This document shows positions 7,655 to 11,965 of a DNA stretch of 11,965 nucleotides, piece by piece. Numbering within the stretch: position 1 is the first letter of the stretch; each line of letters starts with the position of its first letter. The stretch is taken from assembly GCA_963977405.1 (NCBI GenBank), contig CAXBOY010000093.1:1-11965 (forward strand). The letters are read 5' to 3'. The translations under genes and the position numbers were made by a program. The DNA is from UBA5078 sp963977405 (lineage in GTDB: Bacteria; Pseudomonadota; Gammaproteobacteria; Pseudomonadales; Pseudohongiellaceae). Under the pieces are notes generated by a model. The model was given only the letters and a program-made list of their open reading frames with translations. It had not been told where the DNA came from and ran no database searches.

Positions 7655-9427
7655 TTAATAAGTACGTATTTTCGGCTCGAAAGTCGGAACAGTTTTCGGC
7701 GTGAAGTTTACGGCACGCTTAGTTACGCTCTTGCTCTCAGGGTGGTACAGAGAGTGGCACAGCCAGTTCTCGTCGTCGCGGTCCTGATAGTCGTCGCGTG
7801 CGTGTGCACCACGGCTTTCTGTGCGAGTTTCCGCCGCAATTGCCGTTGCCTCTGCAACCTCAAATAGATTCTCCAGCTCCAGCGCTTCAATGCGCGCGGT
7901 GTTGAAGGCATTGCTCTTATCTTCGAGATTAACGTTTGCAATGCGACCACGCAGGTCCTTGAGCTTTGCGATACCGTCGCGCATAAACTCGCCCGTGCGG
8001 AACACACCGAAAAAGTTCTGCATGATGGTTTGCAACTCTGAGCGCAACACCGCAACACTCTCGCCAGAGGTCGTAGCATTTAGTCGATTCAAACGCGTAA
8101 GAGCCTGGTCGATGTCCGAGCTCGATGCGGCACGTTGATCCACACCTTGGTGCAGCATGCTTTGAATGTGCTTGCCAGCAGCGCGACCGAATACAACGAG
8201 GTCGAGAAGAGAGTTGCCACCTAAGCGGTTGGCACCATGTACTGACACGCTAGCGCATTCGCCGACCGCGAATAGCCCTTCGATAATCTTGTCATTGCCG
8301 TTGCTGTCTTGTGTGATCGCCTGGCCATGAATATTGGTCGGGATGCCGCCCATCATGTAGTGGCAAGTAGGCACAACTGGAATAGGCTCTTTAACAGGGT
8401 CCACGTGTGCGAAAGTGCGCGACAACTCTAGGATACCAGGCAGCTTTGCGTTCAAGACTTTCTCACCTAGGTGATCGAGTTTGAGCATTACGTGATCGCC
8501 ATCAGGGCCACAACCGCGCCCTGCGAGGATCTCTAACACCATAGAGCGTGCCACAACGTCGCGACCGGCGAGGTCTTTCGCATTCGGCGCATAGCGCTCC
8601 ATGAAGCGCTCGCCATCTTTATTGATTAGATAACCACCTTCACCGCGACAACCTTCGGTCACTAGAGTGCCTGCCCCGTAAATGCCGGTAGGGTGGAATT
8701 GCCACATCTCGATATCTTGTACTGGGTAGCCTGCACGCAATGCCATGCCGACGCCGTCGCCCGTGCAGATCATCGCATTGGTAGTAGAGGCGTAGATGCG
8801 CCCCGCACCGCCAGTGGCGAAAACTGTTGCCTTGGACTGGATATAGACTGTCTCGCCTGTCTCTATACAGATCGCGATAACACCGACTACGACGCCGTCT
8901 TGATTGCGCACGATGTCTGTGGCGTACCACTCATTGAAGAACACCGTCTTATTCTTGACGTTGCCCTGATAGAGGGTATGTAGGAGCGCGTGGCCAGTTC
9001 GGTCTGCGGCTGCGCAAGTACGGGCTGCCTGACCACCTTTACCGAAGTCTTTGGATTGTCCGCCGAAAGGACGTTGGTAAATGCGGCCAGACTCAGTGCG
9101 CGAGAATGGCAGGCCCATATGCTCGAGTTCGAACACGGATTGAGGACCTTCACTGCACATATACTCAATAGCGTCTTGGTCACCGATGTAGTCACTGCCT
9201 TTAACAGTGTCATACATGTGCCAGCGCCAATCGTCGTTTGGGTCATCGCTAGCAATCGCGCAGGTGATACCACCTTGGGCGGAAACGGTGTGCGATCGAG
9301 TCGGGAACACCTTACTGATAACGGCTGTTTTGTAGCCAGATTGGGAAAGCTCTAAAGCTGCGCGTAAGCCCGCACCACCACCACCAACGATCACTGCATC
9401 AAACGAAAGAGTCCGAATACCAGACAT
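7655..9427 (-). CDS. sdhA: Succinate dehydrogenase flavoprotein subunit
   Basis: SdhA oxidises succinate to fumarate with a covalently bound FAD. The 590 residues include the FAD-binding VIVGGGGAGLRAAL (12-25) and SHTVSAQGG with H46 as the flavin-linked histidine. The active-site residues corresponding to E. coli H242, R286, H354 and R399 are H245 (QFHPTG), R289 (GRDVVARS), H356 (TCHYMMGG) and R401 (HGANRLGG). The C-terminal end WLCHSLYHPES and TFEPKIRTY is typical. Its place after membrane-anchor genes sdhC and sdhD makes succinate dehydrogenase, not fumarate reductase, the right call. The ATG at 9427 follows the sdhD TAA with no base between them, and a GGGG lies 7 bases upstream within the end of sdhD, so translation is probably coupled to sdhD. 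Confidence 0.98.
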   Translation of the reverse strand: MSGIRTLSFDAVIVGGGGAGLRAALELSQSGYKTAVISKVFPTRSHTVSAQGGITCAIASDDPNDDWRWHMYDTVKGSDYIGDQDAIEYMCSEGPQSVFELEHMGLPFSRTESGRIYQRPFGGQSKDFGKGGQAARTCAAADRTGHALLHTLYQGNVKNKTVFFNEWYATDIVRNQDGVVVGVIAICIETGETVYIQSKATVFATGGAGRIYASTTNAMICTGDGVGMALRAGYPVQDIEMWQFHPTGIYGAGTLVTEGCRGEGGYLINKDGERFMERYAPNAKDLAGRDVVARSMVLEILAGRGCGPDGDHVMLKLDHLGEKVLNAKLPGILELSRTFAHVDPVKEPIPVVPTCHYMMGGIPTNIHGQAITQDSNGNDKIIEGLFAVGECASVSVHGANRLGGNSLLDLVVFGRAAGKHIQSMLHQGVDQRAASSSDIDQALTRLNRLNATTSGESVAVLRSELQTIMQNFFGVFRTGEFMRDGIAKLKDLRGRIANVNLEDKSNAFNTARIEALELENLFEVAEATAIAAETRTESRGAHARDDYQDRDDENWLCHSLYHPESKSVTKRAVNFTPKTVPTFEPKIRTY

Positions 9428-9796
9428 TTACATACCCCATAGAATCTGAATACCCCAAACGAGGTATATGAACATCAGCGCAACGCTACCGGCTTGAAAA
9501 AGCAGTCTCAGCACAGTGGCTTTAGGACCGATCAAGTAGGTGGTTAGGTAATCCGTGGATACTGTCCACAGTCCAACCCAAGCGTGAGCACAGATCGACA
9601 GTAGCGCCATTAGGCTTGCGATTCGCACCCAGGTCGTTGAGAACAAGGCATGCCATTGCTGGTAGTCTAAATCTGGGTTAAGAAGCAGATAGGTGAACAG
9701 CGCAATGAAATACACGCCAAGCACTACTGCACTGATGCGCTGCACGACCCAATCATAGAGTCCACTGCGTCCAAAACTGGTTACATTCGTTACCAC
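9428..9796 (-). CDS. sdhD: Succinate dehydrogenase membrane anchor subunit D (heme b/quinone site)
   Basis: SdhD is one of two small membrane subunits that hold SdhAB on the membrane and form the ubiquinone and heme b sites. I choose the GTG at 9796 (122 residues, starting MVTNVTSFGRSGLYDW). GGGAG at 9808-9804 is 7 bases from that GTG but only 1 base from the ATG at 9802, and known Pseudomonas SdhD proteins, as I recall them, begin in the same way. Three membrane segments lie near residues 18-40, 57-78 and 95-118. H71 in CAHAWVGLW and D82/Y83 in TDYL correspond to the E. coli SdhD H71, D82 and Y83, the heme ligand and quinone-site residues. The gene overlaps the end of sdhC by 7 bases and abuts sdhA, which suggests coupled translation. 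If the ATG is used instead, the protein gains two residues. Confidence 0.93.
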   Translation of the reverse strand: MVTNVTSFGRSGLYDWVVQRISAVVLGVYFIALFTYLLLNPDLDYQQWHALFSTTWVRIASLMALLSICAHAWVGLWTVSTDYLTTYLIGPKATVLRLLFQAGSVALMFIYLVWGIQILWGM

Positions 9797-10164
9797 AGCC
9801 ATACTCCCGTCAATATAATAGAGATCGCCGATAAGGCTACGACGAGCTTAGCTCCCGTTTGGGCGCCCTCTAAAGTCTCGCCAATACCAAGATCCATGAT
9901 CAGGTGCTTGATGCCCGCTATTAGGTGATAGAGAAGCCCCGAAATAACAGCCCATAACACGAGCTTTACAATCAGGTTGTCCATCCACATCGCGACATTA
10001 TTGAAGCCCTGCTCGGAGGAGAGCGATTCACCAAAGAGCCAAAGGAGTAACGCTAGCCCAGCAAAGATGAAAACACCGGATATGCGGTGCAAAATCGAGG
10101 TGATCGCTGGCAGCGGTAAGCTAAAGGTCGAGAAATCAAGATTCTTAGGTCTAGTATCTTTCAC
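9790..10164 (-). CDS. sdhC: Succinate dehydrogenase cytochrome b556 subunit C
   Basis: SdhC is the other membrane anchor and shares the heme b and quinone site with SdhD. The 124 residues show RPKNLD near the N-terminus, SILHRISG with S23 and R27 at the quinone site, and LLYHLIAGIKHLIMD in which H80 corresponds to the E. coli heme ligand H84. Three membrane segments lie near 25-45, 65-88 and 105-123. The start is GTG at 10164: an in-frame TAA lies at 10203-10201 and no other start codon falls between, and the resulting N-terminus lines up with known Pseudomonas SdhC. No clear Shine-Dalgarno sequence precedes it. It is the first gene of the operon, with a leader of about 110 bases if the proposed promoter is right, so its initiation could be a control point for the whole cluster. 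Confidence 0.95.
   Translation of the reverse strand: MKDTRPKNLDFSTFSLPLPAITSILHRISGVFIFAGLALLLWLFGESLSSEQGFNNVAMWMDNLIVKLVLWAVISGLLYHLIAGIKHLIMDLGIGETLEGAQTGAKLVVALSAISIILTGVWLW
9804..9808 (-). promoter_or_regulatory. Ribosome binding site that decides the sdhD start
   Basis: GGGAG on the minus strand (9808-9804) lies one base before an ATG (9802-9800) and seven bases before an in-frame GTG (9796-9794). A one-base spacing is too short for normal initiation, so this site favours GTG. It is embedded in the last codons of sdhC. Confidence 0.65.
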
Positions 10165-10280
10165 AGAGTTATCGTTTCTTGAGGCCCGAAAGGGGCGCTG
10201 TTAATGAAAGTGATCACCTTGCAAACAGGCCGATCTATTTGATTATGCGCACATTAAACGCACACGTAACTTGGGCGAAG

Positions 10281-10309
10281 AGTATAGTCTTACGACCTTA
10301 GGAATACAA
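10281..10309 (-). promoter_or_regulatory. Candidate sigma-70 promoter of the sdh-suc operon
   Basis: On the minus strand, TTGTAT (10309-10304) and TATACT (10286-10281) are separated by exactly 17 bases. The -10 box matches the consensus at five of six positions; the -35 box matches mainly in its TTG. Transcription would start near 10274, about 110 bases before the sdhC GTG. AT-rich sequence lies upstream of the -35 box. It is the best-scoring pair I found by eye on this strand. Confidence 0.5.
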
Positions 10310-10335
10310 TAAAATGGCCCTTAAAAAAGCGAACT

Positions 10336-10353
10336 ATGACAATGGTTTGTCAT
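10336..10353. repeat. 7-bp perfect inverted repeat, possible operator
   Basis: ATGACAA and TTGTCAT form perfect 7-base arms around a TGGT spacer. The centre is about 70 bases upstream of the proposed sdh start site and about 185 bases from the proposed gltA start, a position suited to an activator of sdh. No T-run follows on either strand, so it is not a terminator. The regulator is unknown. Confidence 0.4.
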
Positions 10354-10493
10354 CTTTGCGCTAGGCACCTCCGTTAGAGCTTTGTAAAGACCCATTTAGG
10401 TGCAAAAAGAAGCGGATTTGCGCTGTAACAAGGCGAAGGTACATTAAGCCGTGACTATCGCAGCGCTAAGCGGCAATATTGCAGGTTAACCGC

Positions 10494-10522
10494 TTGTAGT
10501 GCAGATAATTTAATCTTATCTT
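10494..10522 (+). promoter_or_regulatory. Candidate promoter of gltA
   Basis: TTGTAG (10494-10499) and TATCTT (10517-10522) are 17 bases apart, which would start transcription near 10529 and give a leader of about 40 bases. The -10 box matches the consensus at only four positions. A second, weaker candidate is TTGCGC (10418-10423) with TACATT (10440-10445), spacing 16. An AGATAA/TTATCT inverted repeat overlaps the first -10 box. Confidence 0.35.
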
Positions 10523-10567
10523 AGCACCCAGAAAAATTACGAGCTTAGATTTTCACAGGAGTTTTGC

Positions 10568-11848
10568 ATGAGTAATAAAGTAGCCAAGCTGACCCTTGAG
10601 GGCAGCACCGAATCAATCGATTTACCGGTATTTAGCGGTACATTAGGACCGGATGTCGTTGATGTTGGGGGGCTTACCGCGAAGGGATTATTTACCTATG
10701 ACCCCGGTTTCATGTCCACGGCGTCGTGTAAATCGGCGATTACCTATATCGACGGAGACAAGGGTGTGCTGCTACACCGCGGCTATCCGATCGAACAACT
10801 CGCCGAAGGCTCCAACTTTTTGGAGACCTGTTTCCTCCTACTCAATGGCGAGTTGCCAGATGACGAAGAAAATCTAGAATTTGCGAAGAAGATTCGCTAC
10901 CACACCATGGTGCACGAGCAACTCTATGAGTTCTTCAAGGGCTTCCCGCGAGATGCGCACCCGATGGCTATCATGGTGGGTGTTGTGGGCGCCCTCTCCG
11001 CTTTTTACCACGATTCGCTTGATATCAACGATGAGAAGCACCGCGAATTGGCCGCTCTGCGCTTGATCGCCAAGATGCCGACCATTGCCGCAATGGTCTA
11101 TAAACACTCCATCGGTCAGCCCTTCCTCTACCCCCGCAACGATTTTAGCTACGCAGAAAACTTCCTCCACATGATGTTCAACACGCCCTGCGATGAGGCT
11201 AAAGTAAGCCCTATCCTAGCCAAGGCGATGGATACGATTTTCTTGCTTCATGCTGATCACGAACAGAATGCCTCAACGTCTACTGTTCGACTTGCTGGTT
11301 CTACTGGCGCTAACCCATTCGCGTGCATCTCCTCTGGCATAGCAGCGCTATGGGGCCCAGCACACGGTGGTGCTAACGAAGCTGTACTGAACATGCTGTA
11401 TGAGATCGAAGACGAGTCTCGTATTGAAGAGTTCATCAATCGTGCGAAAGACAAGAATGACCCTTTCCGCCTAATGGGCTTCGGTCATCGCGTGTATAAG
11501 AATTTCGATCCGCGCGCGAAAGTCATGCGCGAGATTTGCGATGAAGTATTGCAAGACCTAGGGGTTGAGAACGATCCGCTATTCCGCATAGCTCGCCGCC
11601 TAGAGAAAATTGCGTTGGAAGACGAGTACTTCATTGAGCGTAAGCTTTATCCCAATGTGGATTTCTACTCTGGCATCATCCTTCAGGCAATCGGCATCCC
11701 CTCCTCGATGTTCACCGTGATTTTTGCAATCGGTCGCACGCCAGGCTGGATCTCCCATTGGAACGAGATGATTAGCAATCCGTACAAGATTGGTCGCCCA
11801 CGTCAGTTGTACACTGGCCATGTAAAGCGCGACTATCCAAAGAAGTAA
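10568..11848 (+). CDS. gltA: Citrate synthase (type II, hexameric form)
   Basis: GltA condenses acetyl-CoA and oxaloacetate to citrate, the entry step of the TCA cycle, in the cytoplasm. The 426 residues match the E. coli type II enzyme (427), including the extra N-terminal domain that dimeric type I enzymes lack. HADHEQNAS (228-236), GPAHGGAN with H266, MGFGHRVYK with H307 and YPNVDFYSG with D365 supply the oxaloacetate-binding and catalytic residues equivalent to E. coli H226, H264, H305 and D362. C208 in NTPCDE corresponds to E. coli C206, and HTMVHEQ (112-118) matches the region around the NADH site, so allosteric inhibition by NADH is likely. This motif set and length fit citrate synthase better than 2-methylcitrate synthase. 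The ATG at 10568 has AGGAG (10557-10561) 6 bases upstream. The gene is transcribed away from sdhC and ends before a strong terminator. Confidence 0.97.
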   Translation: MSNKVAKLTLEGSTESIDLPVFSGTLGPDVVDVGGLTAKGLFTYDPGFMSTASCKSAITYIDGDKGVLLHRGYPIEQLAEGSNFLETCFLLLNGELPDDEENLEFAKKIRYHTMVHEQLYEFFKGFPRDAHPMAIMVGVVGALSAFYHDSLDINDEKHRELAALRLIAKMPTIAAMVYKHSIGQPFLYPRNDFSYAENFLHMMFNTPCDEAKVSPILAKAMDTIFLLHADHEQNASTSTVRLAGSTGANPFACISSGIAALWGPAHGGANEAVLNMLYEIEDESRIEEFINRAKDKNDPFRLMGFGHRVYKNFDPRAKVMREICDEVLQDLGVENDPLFRIARRLEKIALEDEYFIERKLYPNVDFYSGIILQAIGIPSSMFTVIFAIGRTPGWISHWNEMISNPYKIGRPRQLYTGHVKRDYPKK

Positions 11849-11853
11849 GACAT

Positions 11854-11900
11854 AAAAAAGTGCCGGGTTCGATGTTTAACATCGCCCGGCACAATTTTTT
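11854..11900. terminator. Bidirectional intrinsic terminator shared by gltA and tRNA-Ala
   Basis: GTGCCGGG (11860-11867) pairs with CCCGGCAC (11885-11892). Inside, after a two-base TT bulge, CGATG (11870-11874) pairs with CATCG (11880-11884) around a TTTAA loop. Six Ts follow (11895-11900) and six As precede (11854-11859), so it reads as a terminator from both sides. It begins just after the gltA stop and lies 11 bases beyond the tRNA-Ala 3' end on the opposite strand. Confidence 0.9.
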
Positions 11901-11911
11901 CAATCTTAAAG

Positions 11912-11965
11912 TGGTGGAGCCTAGCGGGATCGAACCGCTGACCTGTTCGCTGCCAGCGAACCGCT
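11912..11965 (-). tRNA. tRNA-Ala(GGC), 5' part cut off by the window edge
   Basis: The minus strand gives tRNA positions 23 to 76. The anticodon stem GTTCG/CGAAC encloses the loop CTGGCAG, so the anticodon is GGC, which reads the alanine codon GCC. The variable loop is AGGTC, the T-arm AGCGG/CCGCT holds the loop TTCGATC, and the 3' acceptor strand is AGGCTCC followed by A73 and an encoded CCA. U70 is present, as needed for the G3-U70 pair that marks alanine tRNAs; the partner G3 lies outside the window. Position counts agree exactly with a standard tRNA. It is convergent with gltA. Confidence 0.93.

Larger units (their letters stand above)
10165..10567. other. Divergent regulatory region between sdhC and gltA
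   Basis: These 403 bases separate the two divergent units and hold no convincing gene. They contain the candidate promoters listed separately and several palindromes: GTGATCAC (10210-10217), ATGACAA/TTGTCAT (10336-10353), GCACCT with AGGTGC (10365-10370 and 10398-10403), AAGCGG with CCGCTT (10468-10473 and 10490-10495), GCAATATTGC (10473-10482), and AGATAA with TTATCT (10503-10521). The part next to sdhC (10165 to about 10274) would be its untranslated leader. TCA genes of this layout are commonly controlled by oxygen, carbon source and iron in other gammaproteobacteria, but I cannot assign any palindrome to a named regulator. Confidence 0.8.

Noticed and set aside
7655..9427. Fumarate reductase flavoprotein as an alternative to SdhA
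   Set aside because: The neighbouring sdhC and sdhD anchors, the Pseudomonas-like operon order and the location within TCA genes all indicate succinate dehydrogenase.
10210..10217. CRP/Vfr-type site at GTGATCAC
   Set aside because: The CRP pattern needs TGTGA and TCACA six bases apart; here the half-sites abut, and the flanks do not match.
10355..10424. Direct repeat TTTGCGCT (10355-10362 and 10417-10424)
   Set aside because: Two copies of eight bases in a 400-base region can occur by chance, and neither is placed at a promoter element in a consistent way.
10503..10521. Fur box upstream of gltA
   Set aside because: Only the outer GATAAT and TTATC parts fit; the centre does not match and the best alignment needs a changed spacing. 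I keep it only as an unassigned palindrome.
1..11965. Mobile element, CRISPR array, defence system or horizontally acquired island
   Set aside because: No transposase, integrase, regular repeat array or unfamiliar gene is present. The tRNA-Ala at the edge could be an integration target, but nothing in view shows attachment repeats.

Overview
This window is a TCA-cycle gene cluster of a gammaproteobacterium. It holds the minus-strand operon sdhC-sdhD-sdhA-sdhB-sucA-sucB-lpd-sucC-(sucD), the divergent citrate synthase gene gltA on the plus strand, and the 3' part of a tRNA-Ala gene at the right edge. The order, with lpd between sucB and sucC and gltA facing away from sdhC, is the one known from Pseudomonas and its relatives; in E. 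coli lpd lies elsewhere. SdhC (NLD, SILHRISG, GIGETLEG) and SdhD (RSGLYDW, HAWVGLW, GIQILWG) also resemble the Pseudomonas proteins as I remember them. A member of Pseudomonadales, or of the former Cellvibrionales/marine gammaproteobacteria, is therefore the most likely source. I cannot name the genus. By eye, base composition is near 50% G+C and even, with no sign of transfer.

Layout from left to right: the first 7 bases of sucD (1-7); sucC (4-1173); a stem-loop around the lpd stop codon (1216-1242); lpd (1228-2673); sucB (2704-3939); sucA (3970-6810); an 87-base gap with two adjacent stem-loops; sdhB (6898-7602); sdhA (7655-9427); sdhD (9428-9796); sdhC (9790-10164); a 403-base divergent regulatory region (10165-10567) with a candidate sdh promoter, a candidate gltA promoter and several inverted repeats; gltA (10568-11848); a terminator usable in both directions (11854-11900); and a tRNA-Ala(GGC) on the minus strand cut by the window edge (11912-11965).

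Together the genes cover citrate synthesis (GltA), 2-oxoglutarate to succinyl-CoA (SucA, SucB, Lpd), succinyl-CoA to succinate with ATP formation (SucCD), and succinate to fumarate with electrons passed to quinone (SdhCDAB). Every catalytic or cofactor residue I looked for is present, and no gene appears broken.

I found no undescribed system and no mobile, defence or accessory gene. The points worth a second look are regulatory and translational: a terminator-like hairpin whose loop holds the lpd stop codon, tandem hairpins between sdhB and sucA, several palindromes in the sdhC-gltA region, and frequent GTG starts, including a likely GTG start for sdhD just inside a misleading ATG.
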